Below are positions 52,471 through 62,483 of a stretch of DNA of 64,000 bases, in pieces. Below the pieces are notes generated by a model that did not search any database, had not been told where the DNA came from, and saw only the letters and a list, made by a program, of their open reading frames with translations. The stretch comes from Kitasatospora phosalacinea (GTDB lineage: Bacteria > Actinomycetota > Actinomycetes > Streptomycetales > Streptomycetaceae): contig NZ_JNWZ01000037.1 of NCBI RefSeq assembly GCF_000716545.1, positions 22,007 to 86,006 of the forward strand. The letters are read 5' to 3'. The number at the start of each line of letters is the position of its first letter. The first letter of the stretch is position 1. The position numbers were made by a program, and so were the translations under genes.

Positions 52471-53331
52471 TCAGCCGGCCGCGCGGCGGTACTTGCGCAC
52501 CGCCAGCCAGGAGAAGAGCGCCATGATGACCAGCGACCAGACCACCGACACCAGCGCGGCGTGCTGCATCGGCCAGGCGTCCGGCACCGGGCCGAGCTGG
52601 TTGCCGAACAGGCTGCGGCAGGCCTGCACGGTGGCGGAGAACGGGTTCCAGTAGGCGACCGGCTGCAGCCAGCCGGGCATCGAGCTGACCGGCACGAAGG
52701 CGTTGGAGACGAAGGTCAGCGGGAACAGCCAGATCAGCCCGGCCGAGGTGGCCGCCTCGGGGCTGCGCACCGACAGGCCGATCAGCGCGCCGATCCAGGA
52801 GAAGGCGTAGCCGAGCAGCAGCAGCAGGCCGAAGGCGGCCAGCATGTCCAGCACGCCGTTGTGGATCCGCCAGCCGACCAGCAGCGCGACCAGCGCCAGC
52901 ACGACCAGGATGAACGCGGTCTGCACCAGGTCGGCCAGGGTGCGCCCGGTGAGCACCGCGGCCCGGGACATCGGCAGCGAGCGGAACCGGTCGACCAGGC
53001 CCTTGGTCATGTCCTCCGCGATGCCGGCCGAGGCGCCGGCCACCGCGAAGGTGACGGTCTGGGCGAAGATGCCGGCCATCAGGTACTCGATGTACGTCTG
53101 GTGGCTGGGCGGGGCGCCGGGGATGGCGATCGCGCCGCCCATGACGTACGAGAACAGCAGCACGAACATGACCGGCTGCATCAGCCCGAAGACCACGATC
53201 TCGGGGATGCGGGTCATCCGGCGCAGGTTCCGCTTGGCCACCACCCAGGAGTCGTGGGCGGTGGCGGCGACGCCGCGGCGCGGGGTCACGGGGGCGCCGC
53301 CGATGGCGCCCCGGGTGTCGGAGAGTGTCAT
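52471..53331 (-). CDS. ABC-2 type exporter permease (DrrB-like)
   Basis: 286 residues, six transmembrane helices of the ABC-2 family: PEIVVFGLMQPVMFVLLFSYVMGG, VDRFRSLPMSRAAVLTGRTLAD, GLIWLFPLTFVSNAFVPVSSMPGWLQ. DrrB-like permeases export drugs or lipids with the upstream ATPase. The ATG is 1 base after the ATPase stop. Confidence 0.92.
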   Translation of the reverse strand: MTLSDTRGAIGGAPVTPRRGVAATAHDSWVVAKRNLRRMTRIPEIVVFGLMQPVMFVLLFSYVMGGAIAIPGAPPSHQTYIEYLMAGIFAQTVTFAVAGASAGIAEDMTKGLVDRFRSLPMSRAAVLTGRTLADLVQTAFILVVLALVALLVGWRIHNGVLDMLAAFGLLLLLGYAFSWIGALIGLSVRSPEAATSAGLIWLFPLTFVSNAFVPVSSMPGWLQPVAYWNPFSATVQACRSLFGNQLGPVPDAWPMQHAALVSVVWSLVIMALFSWLAVRKYRRAAG

Positions 53332-53332
53332 C

Positions 53333-54349
<1,017 letters not shown>

Positions 54350-54429
54350 GGGCCTGCCTCATCTCCTGATGCGAGTCGATTGTGGGGAAATCATCCGGTT
54401 TGTTACCCGAGCCCGCCTGCGCGGAAGCT

Positions 54430-54470
54430 CGCGATACATCGCAAGATGCTGTCACTCGCGATATATCGCG
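54430..54470. promoter_or_regulatory. Tandem CGCGATATATCGCG-type operators of the ABC exporter
   Basis: CGCGATATATCGCG (54457-54470) is a perfect 14-bp palindrome; CGCGATACATCGCA (54430-54443) is an imperfect copy 27 bases away. They precede the ATPase gene and resemble PadR or TetR operators. Confidence 0.6.
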
Positions 54471-54531
54471 TCAAGCGCCGCAGGTGAGGCGGGTCACAGC
54501 CTGGCAGCCGCCACTGACAACCCCCGCCGCG

Positions 54532-55743
54532 TCAGCGGCTGACCACGTACCCGGCCTCGCGCAGCTCGCCGATCACCACCGTGCAGTGCTCGGGGCCCTT
54601 GGTCTCCAGGTGCAGGTCCACCTCGACCTCGGTCAGGCCCAGCTGCGGGTCGATCCGCACGTGCGCGACGTCCAGCACGTTGGCGTCCACCCTGGTCAGC
54701 ACGGACAGCAGGTCGGCCAGCGCGCCCGGCCGGTCGAACAGCCGCACCCGCAGCGACAGGTAGCGGCCCGCCGCGGCCAGGCCGTGCCGCAGCACCCGCT
54801 GCATCAGCTGCGGGTCGATGTTGCCGCCGGAGAGCACCGCCACCACCGGCCCCTCGAACCGGCCGGGCTCGGCCAGCAGCGCGGCGATCGGCGCCGCCCC
54901 GGCGGGCTCGACCACCAGCTTCAGCCGCTCCAGGCCGACCAGCAGCGAACGGGAGAGCTCGTCCTCGGAGACGGTCAGCACCCCGTCCGCGAGCGTGTTC
55001 ACCACCTCGAACGGGATGTCGCCGGGGCGGCCGACCATGATGCCGTCCGCCATGGTGGCGTACTTCTCCAGCGAGACCGGGCGCCCCGCCGCCAGCGACA
55101 GCGGGTACGCGGCGGCCGCGGCCGCCTGCACGCCGATCACCCTGACGTCCGGGCGCAGCGCCTTGACCGCGATCGCCACGCCCGCCAGCAGCCCGCCGCC
55201 GCCGGTGCCCACCAGCACGGTGCGCACCTCGGGGCACTGCTCCAGCACCTCCAGGCCGACGGTGGCCTGGCCGGTGATCACGTCCCAGTGGTCGAAGGGG
55301 TGGATGAACACCGCGCCGGTCGCCTCGGCGTACTCGCGGGCGGCCTGCAGCGCCTGGTCGACGTTGGCGCCGTGCAGCCGGACCTCGGCGCCGTACTCGC
55401 GGGTGGCGGCGACCTTCGGCAGCGGCGCGGCGAGCGGCATGAAGACGGTGGAGCGCACGCCCAGCAGCGCGGCGGCCAGCGCGACGCCCTGCGCGTGGTT
55501 GCCGGCGCTGGCGGCGACCACCCCGGCGGCCCGCTCGACCGGGGACAGCCCGGCGATCCGCACGTACGCGCCGCGCAGCTTGAACGAGCCGGTGCGCTGC
55601 AGGTTCTCGCACTTGAGGTGGACGGGCGTGCCGGCCACCCCGGAGAGGTGGCGGCTGGTCTGCATGGGGGTGACCCGGGCCACCCCGGCCAGCATCTTCT
55701 GCGCGCCCAGGACGTCGTCCACCGTGATCGGCCAACTGTGCAT
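54532..55743 (-). CDS. ilvA: Threonine ammonia-lyase with ACT domain
   Basis: 403 residues. PLP lysine in RTGSFKLRGAYVRI, PLP phosphate loop GTGGGGLLAG, and a C-terminal ACT domain (about 325-403, SLRVRLFDRPGALADLLSVLTRV). Converts threonine to 2-oxobutanoate and ammonia. Length and the single ACT domain match the catabolic/short form. Divergent from a MarR gene, 90 bases apart. Confidence 0.95.
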   Translation of the reverse strand: MHSWPITVDDVLGAQKMLAGVARVTPMQTSRHLSGVAGTPVHLKCENLQRTGSFKLRGAYVRIAGLSPVERAAGVVAASAGNHAQGVALAAALLGVRSTVFMPLAAPLPKVAATREYGAEVRLHGANVDQALQAAREYAEATGAVFIHPFDHWDVITGQATVGLEVLEQCPEVRTVLVGTGGGGLLAGVAIAVKALRPDVRVIGVQAAAAAAYPLSLAAGRPVSLEKYATMADGIMVGRPGDIPFEVVNTLADGVLTVSEDELSRSLLVGLERLKLVVEPAGAAPIAALLAEPGRFEGPVVAVLSGGNIDPQLMQRVLRHGLAAAGRYLSLRVRLFDRPGALADLLSVLTRVDANVLDVAHVRIDPQLGLTEVEVDLHLETKGPEHCTVVIGELREAGYVVSR

Positions 55744-55833
55744 GGGGGCAGCCTAGGACGCGCACTGTTCCGGTGTTCGCCCGGCGCGCGTACGCTGCTG
55801 GTCACGAGTCGCCCGCACCCCCCGTGAGCCGCG

Positions 55834-56283
55834 ATGAGCCTGCCTGCGCCCGATTCCCCCACCGACCCCGACGGCCTCGATCCGGACCGTCAACTCCCCT
55901 ACCAGGTCGCGGTGTTCGCGCGGCGCATCAGTGCCGCCGGCGAGCTCGACCGGGCCGCGTTCCTGCTGCTGGAGCAGCTCTCCGCCACCGGCCCGGCCAA
56001 TGTGAAGACGCTGGCGGCGGAGCTCGGGGTGGACTCCTCGACGGTGACCCGGCAGGCCGCGCCGCTGCTGCGGGAGCGGCTGGTGGCGCGGCTGCCGTAC
56101 CCGGCGGACCGGCGGGCGGTGCGCCTGGCGCTGACGCCGCTGGGGGCCGGACGGTTGGACCAGGTGCGGCAGCGGCGGCGGGAGTTGATCGCCGAGCTGA
56201 CCGCGGGCTGGACGGCCCGGGAGCGGGCGGTGTTCTGCGCGCTGCTGGCCCGGTTCAACGACGGTCTGCTGGACCGCCGTTGA
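55834..56283 (+). CDS. MarR family transcriptional regulator
   Basis: 149 residues; winged helix in LLLEQLSATGPANVKTLAAELGVDSSTVTRQAAPLLRERLV (about 45-85) and wing PADRRAVRLALTPLGAGRL. Ligand unknown. Convergent with metB, 19 bases apart; divergent from ilvA. Confidence 0.92.
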   Translation: MSLPAPDSPTDPDGLDPDRQLPYQVAVFARRISAAGELDRAAFLLLEQLSATGPANVKTLAAELGVDSSTVTRQAAPLLRERLVARLPYPADRRAVRLALTPLGAGRLDQVRQRRRELIAELTAGWTARERAVFCALLARFNDGLLDRR

Positions 56284-56302
56284 ACCGGGCGCCGGGGCGG
56301 CG

Positions 56303-57457
56303 TCAGCCGAGGGCCTGCTCCAGGTCGGCCAGCAGGTCGGCGGCGGACTCGATGCCCACCGAGATGCGCACCAGGTCGGCGGGCACCTCCAGCGGGGAGC
56401 CGGCCGCGGAGGCGTGGGTCATCCGCCCGGGGTGCTCGATCAGCGACTCGACGCCGCCCAACGACTCGCCCAGGGTGAAGAGTTCGGCCCGGTTGCAGAC
56501 CTCGACGGCGGCCTGCTCGCCGCCCGCGACCCGGAAGGACACCATGCCGCCGAACGCCTTCATCTGCTTGGCCGCGACGTCGTGCCCGGGGTGGGTGGGC
56601 AGGCCCGGGTAGAGCACCTGGGTCACCTTCGGGTGGCCCGCGAGCAGTTCGGCGACCTTCTCGGCGTTCTCCGAGTGCCGGTCCATCCGGACGCCGAGCG
56701 TCTTGATGCCGCGCAGCACCAGCCAGGCGTCGAACGGCCCGGCGACCGCGCCCATCGCGTTCTGGTGGTAGGCGACCTCCTCGGCCAGGCCCGCGTCGGC
56801 CACCACCAGGGCGCCGCCGACCACGTCGGAGTGCCCGCCCATGTACTTGGTGGTGGAGTGCACCACGACGTCCGCGCCGAAGGAGATCGGCTGCTGGAGG
56901 TAGGAGCTGGCGAAGGTGTTGTCGACCACCAGCCGCGCACCGGCGGCGTGCGCGATCTCGCCGACCGCGGCGAGGTCGGTGATGCCGAGCAGCGGGTTGG
57001 AGGGGGTCTCCACCCACACCGCGCGGGTGGTCGGGCGGATCGCCTCGCGGACCTTCTCGGGGTGGTGGGTGTCGGCGACGGAGAACTCGACGCCCCAGCG
57101 GGTCAGCACCTTGGCGAACAGCCGGAAGGTGCCGCCGTACGCGTCGTTCGGGATGACGATGTGGTCGCCGGGCTTGAGCAGGGTGCGCAGCAGGGTGTCC
57201 TCGGCGGCCAGCCCGGAGGCGAAGGCGAGGCCGCGCGCGCCGCCCTCGATCGCGGCCAGGCACTCCTCCAGCGCGGTGCGGGTCGGGTTGGCGGAGCGGC
57301 TGTACTCGTAGCCCTCGCGCAGCCCGCCGACGCCGTCCTGCTTGTAGGTGGACACCTGGTAGATCGGCGTCACGACTGCCCCGGTCCGGGGGTCCGCTTC
57401 CTGGCCCGCGTGGATGGCGAGGGTCTCGAAGCCGTGGGAAAGCTGGTGCTGGGTCAT
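56303..57457 (-). CDS. metB: Cystathionine gamma-synthase
   Basis: 384 residues. PLP lysine in VVHSTTKYMGGHSDVVGG; YEYSRSANPTRTALEECLAAIEGG and GGVESLIEHPGRMTHA are Cys/Met-metabolism enzyme signatures. Makes cystathionine from an activated homoserine and cysteine; the family also includes gamma-lyases, so the reverse direction cannot be excluded. Start ATG 57457. Acts in the same pathway as the cystathionine beta-synthase at the end of the window. Confidence 0.92.
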   Translation of the reverse strand: MTQHQLSHGFETLAIHAGQEADPRTGAVVTPIYQVSTYKQDGVGGLREGYEYSRSANPTRTALEECLAAIEGGARGLAFASGLAAEDTLLRTLLKPGDHIVIPNDAYGGTFRLFAKVLTRWGVEFSVADTHHPEKVREAIRPTTRAVWVETPSNPLLGITDLAAVGEIAHAAGARLVVDNTFASSYLQQPISFGADVVVHSTTKYMGGHSDVVGGALVVADAGLAEEVAYHQNAMGAVAGPFDAWLVLRGIKTLGVRMDRHSENAEKVAELLAGHPKVTQVLYPGLPTHPGHDVAAKQMKAFGGMVSFRVAGGEQAAVEVCNRAELFTLGESLGGVESLIEHPGRMTHASAAGSPLEVPADLVRISVGIESAADLLADLEQALG

Positions 57458-57770
57458 GCCACCGAGCCTAGTGGCGCGGCGGGTTGCGCGCGGGGCTCGC
57501 GGAGCGGTGTTTCGGGTCTCCGAAAGACCTCGCGGCGGCACGGGCCGCACCGGTGCGGTCGGCCGGCCCGCTGCCGGTGCCCGGCCGGTTCTGCGGCGAC
57601 CCGGTGCACGTCATCCGGTTGGACCGCCTCACCGCCGCCCTCCAGGTCGAGGGCCACTGACCGTCCCGCGTCGCGCCCGCCCGGTCGGGTGGCGAGGATG
57701 GAGTGGTCAGCCTCGCCCCGTCGCCGAGCCCGGCGGCGGGGCGCGGGTCGTTCTCGGCCGGAGGTGAGCG
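57458..57770. other. 313-base intergenic stretch between metB and the cupin gene
   Basis: No gene is supported. On the + strand a reading frame ending at 57660 gives RFCGDPVHVIRLDRLTAALQ before VEGH and a stop, which looks more protein-like than its surroundings and could be the tail of a decayed gene. No start or upstream homology was seen. Confidence 0.35.
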
Positions 57771-57773
57771 GTG

Positions 57774-58142
57774 ATGGCCGGATTGGTGCGGATGAGTCTG
57801 GACGAACCGGAGGAGGTGCGCCCGTTCGAGGGCGGCAAGGGGCAGTTGGCGCTGGTGAACCTGGCGGCGGGCGGCGTCGGCCGGGCGGTGTTCGAGCCGG
57901 GCTGGCGCTGGTCGGAGCACGTGAAGCCGATCGCCGGCACCGACAGCTGCCGGGCCTCGCACGCCGGGTACGTGATCTCCGGCCGGCTGCGGGTGGAGAT
58001 GGACGACGGCGAGGCCGAGGAGTTCGGCCCGGGCGACTTCATGCTCTGCTCGCCCGGCCACGACGCCTGGGTGGTGGGCGACGAGCCCTGCGTGGTGCTC
58101 GACTGGCAGGGCTACGCCGACTACGCGAAGCCGAAGGGCTGA
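57774..58142 (+). CDS. Cupin domain protein
   Basis: 122 residues of the cupin fold: FEPGWRWSEHVKPIAG (motif 1), SCRASHAGYVISGRLRVEMDDGEAEEFGPGDFMLCSPGHDAWVVGDEPCVVLDW (motif 2 region, residues about 55-110). Metal ligands are partly conserved (His in SEH and PGHDAW). Function unknown. Start ATG 57774; the GTG at 57771 just before it has equally good spacing to GGAGG. Convergent with the DUF1203 gene with 3 bases between the stops. Confidence 0.88.
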   Translation: MAGLVRMSLDEPEEVRPFEGGKGQLALVNLAAGGVGRAVFEPGWRWSEHVKPIAGTDSCRASHAGYVISGRLRVEMDDGEAEEFGPGDFMLCSPGHDAWVVGDEPCVVLDWQGYADYAKPKG

Positions 58143-58145
58143 ACG

Positions 58146-58676
58146 CTAGGCCCGCCGCACCTCGTGCATGAAACAGCCGAACTCGACGGCCCGCACGTGC
58201 AGCACGGCGGTCTCCGGGTCGGCCAGCAACTCGGCGGCCAGGGAAGCGAGTTCACCGGGCTCACCGACCTGCCCGCCGAGGATCCGGCCGTCCGCGGAGT
58301 AGGCCCGCAGCACCCGCGGCCCGCGGTGGAAGCCCTCCGGCCAGCCGCCGGGGTGGCCCGCGCACGGCCCGGCGTGCACGAACACCGGCCCGGTCTCCAG
58401 GTAGGGGCCGGGGTCGCGGCCGGTCTCGGCGGCCCAGCGCAGCAGCGGCGCGTACGACAGCAGGGTGATCCGGTCGCCGGGCCTGGCCCTGGTCAGGCAG
58501 CAGCGCAGCGGCTCGTCGCCGGTCTCGGTGACGAGGGCCTCCCGGGCGCGCCCGGCGTCGTCGGCGCGGAGCAGTTCGGCGAGCACCGGGGCGGGCACGG
58601 CCCGGACGTCCAGGGCGGTGGCGGTGGTGACGCCGGGGGCGGAAGCGGTGGCGGTGGCGGTGGCGGTGGTGTCCAT
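58146..58676 (-). CDS. DUF1203 domain protein
   Basis: 176 residues. RCCLTRARPGDRITLLSYAP, GPVFVHAGPCAG, RAYSADGRI and VLHVRAVEFGCFMHEVRR are the conserved DUF1203 blocks. Function unknown. The first residues TATATATAS come from a GCC-ACC hexamer repeat (58643-58672). ATG at 58676. Confidence 0.9.
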   Translation of the reverse strand: MDTTATATATASAPGVTTATALDVRAVPAPVLAELLRADDAGRAREALVTETGDEPLRCCLTRARPGDRITLLSYAPLLRWAAETGRDPGPYLETGPVFVHAGPCAGHPGGWPEGFHRGPRVLRAYSADGRILGGQVGEPGELASLAAELLADPETAVLHVRAVEFGCFMHEVRRA

Positions 58677-58821
58677 GCCCTCCAGCCTGCGCCGCGGCGA
58701 CGCCCCGGTCCGGCGGCTTTTGGACGTCGCGCTGCCGGGCCCGGGAACGTGGCGCGGCCCGCCGCGGCGTGCTGCCGCGACGGGCCGTTTCTCACGGACT
58801 CCCTGACCTCCCGACGGTGCG

Positions 58822-60117
58822 TCAGGTCAGCTCGGGGGCCAGTTCCTTGATCTCGGCGAACGAGAGGCCGCTGTGGTTCATCGACTCGGCGGTCTCCCGG
58901 TCGATGCCGAGCCCCTTCAGCTGGGCGAGCTGGGACTCGGTCAGCGGTTCGGCGGGGGTGAGGGAGGTGCTGTCGAAGTCCTCGTCCCCGTAGTCGTCGC
59001 CCTCGCTCATCGCGGCGAACACGTCCTGGAGCTTGCCGAGGTCGAGCTCGGTGGCGCCGGAGGGGGCGGTGATCGCGGCGCCCTGGGTGGTGATGCCGAG
59101 CCGGACCGGCAGGTGCGCCGTCCAGTCGTCCCCGTCCGCGAACTGGGCCAGGTCGACGGTGATCGCCGAGGCCCGGCCGTCCACGATCCGCACGTCGGCG
59201 GCGAACTTGCGGTCCGGCACGTCCTCGAAGCCGTTGAACTTGTTCTTGCTCGGGATCTCCGGGTACCCGGGGATCTCCTTGGCGACCTCGCTGAACGAGC
59301 CGTACAGGCTCTCTACCAGCGGGCGCATGGGCGCGGACAGCCGGATCACGTCGGCGTCGCCGGACTTGCCGAGGTCCTCCACCGAGACGTTCTTGGAGAA
59401 GGCGCCCTTCACCGATTCGCAGAAGTGCCGGAGCACGGAGGGGTCGACGCTGGGCGCGGCGCTCGGGTTCTTGCCGGCGTCGCGCTCCGGCTCGCCGCCC
59501 TGCATCTGCCGGGAGAGCTTCTTGAACGCGTCCGGGTCCACCGAGACCCACTTGCCGTCGACCAGGTCCTTGAGCGGGGCGGCCTCGGGCGGCAGGTCGC
59601 CGAGCCGGTCGATCTCCTCGGCGTCCGCCCCGCCCAGTTCGGCGATGCCGCGCACGTCCGCCTTGGCGTACGCCTTGTCGTCGACCAGCCGGAGGTCGAA
59701 GTAGGTCTTGCCGTTCTTCTTGCCGTTCAGCGCGTAGTCGATCGAGACCCCGTCGGTGCCGGAGCCGGCGGACGCGGTGTCGCAGCCGCCCTTGAAGAAC
59801 CCGGTCTCCTTGAGCGGCTTGTCGTAGCTCACCGAGACGGAGAGCTTCAGATCGGAGAGGAGGGCGGCCTCCTCCTTCTCGATCGGGGAGTCGGTCGCCT
59901 CGCCGAACGCGACCAGCTGGTCGGCGCCGGCGTCGACGGACAGGTCGAGGGTGAGCGTCCGGGCGTCCCCGAGCTTCTCGAACGCGTTGCCGAGCTTCTC
60001 GCCGGCGTTGAGCTCCTTGACGGCGCCGCAGGCGACGAGGCCGCCGCCGAGGAGAGCGGCCCCGGTGGTGACGGCTATGCCGGCGCGCAGGGCGCGGCGG
60101 CGAATGGCGGTGTTGAT
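58822..60117 (-). CDS. Lipoprotein of unknown function; non-canonical ATC start
   Basis: About 431 residues. The N-terminus INTAIRRRALRAGIAVTTGA followed by ALLGGGLVAC is a lipoprotein signal with lipobox LVAC. No ATG, GTG or TTG exists in frame between the in-frame TAG at 60132 and codon 96 (GTG 59832), yet the signal peptide clearly belongs to the protein. AGGAG lies six bases before an ATC at 60115-60117, in the place where an ATG would be expected. The mature part is an extracytoplasmic domain similar in layout to LppX/DUF-type lipoproteins; family not recognised. Either AUC initiation or a one-base sequence difference. Confidence 0.75.
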   Translation of the reverse strand: MNTAIRRRALRAGIAVTTGAALLGGGLVACGAVKELNAGEKLGNAFEKLGDARTLTLDLSVDAGADQLVAFGEATDSPIEKEEAALLSDLKLSVSVSYDKPLKETGFFKGGCDTASAGSGTDGVSIDYALNGKKNGKTYFDLRLVDDKAYAKADVRGIAELGGADAEEIDRLGDLPPEAAPLKDLVDGKWVSVDPDAFKKLSRQMQGGEPERDAGKNPSAAPSVDPSVLRHFCESVKGAFSKNVSVEDLGKSGDADVIRLSAPMRPLVESLYGSFSEVAKEIPGYPEIPSKNKFNGFEDVPDRKFAADVRIVDGRASAITVDLAQFADGDDWTAHLPVRLGITTQGAAITAPSGATELDLGKLQDVFAAMSEGDDYGDEDFDSTSLTPAEPLTESQLAQLKGLGIDRETAESMNHSGLSFAEIKELAPELT

Positions 60118-60286
60118 GGCTTGCTCCTGCTAGTGGAGACGGTTCGGGCCCGGTCGGCCCTGCCGCGGAGGCAAGCTCAGCACAGTGACGCGTCCCCCCG
60201 CACGCGAATATTTTTACCATTCGTTTAGGACATTCTCACGAGGCCCCCCACCTCCGTGCCCGAACCGCCTCCCGCCGGAGGCGTCG

Positions 60287-61561
60287 TCAGACGGCGCTGC
60301 CCGCGACCCAGTCCGCCCAGCTCATGTTCCAGCCGTTCAGGCCGTTGGCGGGATTCACCGTGCGGTCACCGGAGTTGATCACCTCGACCACGTCGCCGAC
60401 CATCGAGCTCGCGTAGAACTTCGCCGCGTCGGTGCCCGGGTCGCCGCCGCCCTGGACGTCCTGCAGCGCGATGCAGCCGTGGCTGGTGTTGTCGTTGCCG
60501 AACTGCGAGGCGGGCGACCAGTAGTTGCCGTGGACGAAGGTGCCCGAGGTGGTCAGCCGCTGGGCGTGCGGCACGTCCGGGATGTCGTACTCGCTGCCCA
60601 GGCCGACCGTGCTGGAGTTCATCCGGGTCTGCTGGTACTTCTCCGAGATCACCAGCTTGCCGCCCCAGGTGCGGTGCTCCGGCGCGCCGCCGATCACCGG
60701 GTAGGTGGCGGTGACCCGGCCGTCGGTGCGGACGGTGAGGGTGTCGGCCTTCAGGTCGGCGGTGGAGACCTGGCTGCGGCCGACGGTGAAGGTGACGTCC
60801 TTGGTCTGCGTCCCGTACACGCCCTTGGCGCCGGCCACGTCCTTGAGCCGGAGCTTGAGGGTGACCTTGGTGCCCTTCGCCCAGTACTCCTGCGGGCGGA
60901 AGTCGAGCCGGGTGGAGTCGAACCAGTGGCCGACGATCTCCACCGGCGGGTCGGCGACCACGGTGATCGCCCGCTGGACGGCCTTGCGGTCGGTGATCGC
61001 CTTGTTGAAGTTGATCGACACCGGCATGCCGACGCCGACGGTGGTGCCGTCCTCGGGGGTGAAGTAGCCGACGAAGGTGTTGGCCGGGGAGGCGGTGGAG
61101 AAGCTCGCGTTGGCGTCGGCCGGGCGCTGGTCGCCGTCCACGGCGGAGGCCGCGACGGTGTACTGGCTGCCGCTGGAGAGCTTGGCGGTGGAGGTCCAGC
61201 TCGCCTTGTCGGCGGAGAACTCCCCCGCTATCGCCTTGCCGGTGCCGTCGGTGACGGTCACCGAGGTCAGGGTGCCGTCCAGCACGGTGACGGTGACCGG
61301 CTCGGTGAACGGCGCGGCGGTGGTGCCGTCGGCGGGCTTGACGGTGATCTGCGCGACCGAGGCCTTGGGGCTGGTGGACGGGCTGCCCGTCGGCTCGCCC
61401 CCGGCGGGGGCCGAGCCGGAGGCGCTCGGCCCGGCGGGCTTCGCCTTGTCGCCCGAGCAGGCGGCGACCAGCAGCACCGGAGCGCCCAGCAGTCCGGAGA
61501 GCACGCCGCGCCGGCTCCAGTTGCCGCCGCGCGGCCGGTCCTGCTTCTCCGCTGCGGTCAC
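60287..61561 (-). CDS. L,D-transpeptidase lipoprotein with Ig-like domains
   Basis: 424 residues from GTG 61561, which has GAGGAG seven bases ahead. Lipobox LLVAAC; Ser/Pro/Gly linker; two Ig-like domains (about 65-270); YkuD catalytic domain with VHGNYW and SHGCIAL (nucleophile Cys). Architecture as in mycobacterial LdtMt2. Forms 3-3 peptidoglycan cross-links and resists many beta-lactams. The preceding gene on this strand is the 108-residue protein at 61.7 kb. Confidence 0.95.
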   Translation of the reverse strand: MTAAEKQDRPRGGNWSRRGVLSGLLGAPVLLVAACSGDKAKPAGPSASGSAPAGGEPTGSPSTSPKASVAQITVKPADGTTAAPFTEPVTVTVLDGTLTSVTVTDGTGKAIAGEFSADKASWTSTAKLSSGSQYTVAASAVDGDQRPADANASFSTASPANTFVGYFTPEDGTTVGVGMPVSINFNKAITDRKAVQRAITVVADPPVEIVGHWFDSTRLDFRPQEYWAKGTKVTLKLRLKDVAGAKGVYGTQTKDVTFTVGRSQVSTADLKADTLTVRTDGRVTATYPVIGGAPEHRTWGGKLVISEKYQQTRMNSSTVGLGSEYDIPDVPHAQRLTTSGTFVHGNYWSPASQFGNDNTSHGCIALQDVQGGGDPGTDAAKFYASSMVGDVVEVINSGDRTVNPANGLNGWNMSWADWVAGSAV

Positions 61562-61642
61562 GTCCACGCTCCTCGATCCCAAGATCACTCATTTATGTGC
61601 AGATCGTACGAGAGTACCCAAGTGGGCGGCAGAACGGACAAA

Positions 61643-61670
61643 AGCCCGGTCCGGAGTACCGGACCGGGCT
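61643..61670 (-). terminator. Terminator of the 108-residue protein gene
   Basis: Perfect 12-bp stem AGCCCGGTCCGG / CCGGACCGGGCT, loop AGTA; on the minus strand followed by TTTTGTCC. 33 bases after the stop. Confidence 0.8.
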
Positions 61671-61702
61671 CTCGCCGGGGTGGAACGGGGCGGGGACGGG
61701 CG

Positions 61703-62029
61703 TCACTGCACCTCGTACTCGTCCCAGCTCTCGTCGTCGGGGTCGTAGTCGGTGCTCGCGGACTCCCAGGTCGCGGAGGCGAGCTCCACGCCGGGGATGT
61801 CGCCGAGGAGGGCCACCGGGTCCACGAAGTGGGCGAGCGAACCGGTCGGGTCCACCTCGATCGCCTCGACGGCCTGGGCCCGCTCGTCGTCCTCCAGATA
61901 CTCGTCGTCGGCGACCTGGGTGAGCGCGGCGGCCTTCAGGGCACCCTCGTCGGTGATCTCGGCGATCAGCTCGATGGTGAGGCGAACGTAGCGCGGTGCG
62001 TCCTGCTCGGGCAGGTCGGTGCTGGTCAT
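61703..62029 (-). CDS. Acidic protein of unknown function, 108 residues
   Basis: MTSTDLPEQDAPRYVRLTIE onward, rich in Asp/Glu with only a few basic residues; LIAEITDEGALKAAALTQVAD suggests an alpha/beta start and the end DDESWDEYEVQ is strongly acidic. No family recognised; similar short acidic proteins are widespread in Streptomyces. ATG at 62029; the longer open frame upstream is Arg-rich and unlikely. Confidence 0.72.
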   Translation of the reverse strand: MTSTDLPEQDAPRYVRLTIELIAEITDEGALKAAALTQVADDEYLEDDERAQAVEAIEVDPTGSLAHFVDPVALLGDIPGVELASATWESASTDYDPDDESWDEYEVQ

Positions 62030-62483
62030 ACCGGCGAGCCTAGGGCCTCGCACACCCTTCCGACGCCCACCCCTCCGAAAACGCGCCCCGGACGCGAGGG
62101 AGGGCCGGCCCGGGCGAACCCGGACCGGCCCTGCCTCCTCCGCTCGGACTCCCCCACCCGGGAGCTCACGGAGCCGCGCCTCGCGGCGCGATATCTGTCG
62201 CGGGAGCCGCCGCACCCTGGATGACAGGGGCGGGACGACGGCGCCTCCCGCGACCGGACACGGTGGGCCGGGTCAGGGCCGACCGGTCGTGTCCCTGGTG
62301 ACTTCGGAGGCTGGGGAGCCGCTCCCTTCCTCCGTTGTCACCGCTCTCGGCTTGTTTGCCGTGCTTCAAAGATGCCCTGCCCGTGTTAACCGGGTGATGC
62401 GCGGTTGTGACGTCCGGGTACCAACCTTTCCCCGGGCCCCGGCCCTCACCCGGACGGCGGACGCTCCCCCGCCCGGCGCCGGG
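62030..62483. other. 454-base intergenic region with an extended hairpin
   Basis: Between the 108-residue gene and cbs, both on the minus strand. 62297-62342 folds as GGTGAC/GTCACC, GGAGG/CCTCC and GGGAG/CTCCC with small internal loops; it may end cbs transcripts about 140 bases after the stop or be a structured leader. 62340-62430 is less GC-rich and a likely promoter zone. No gene is supported. Confidence 0.5.

Noticed and set aside
62166..62369. 67-residue reading frame between cbs and the acidic protein gene
   Set aside because: TTG start, no ribosome site, Arg-rich composition and overlap with the hairpin at 62297-62342.
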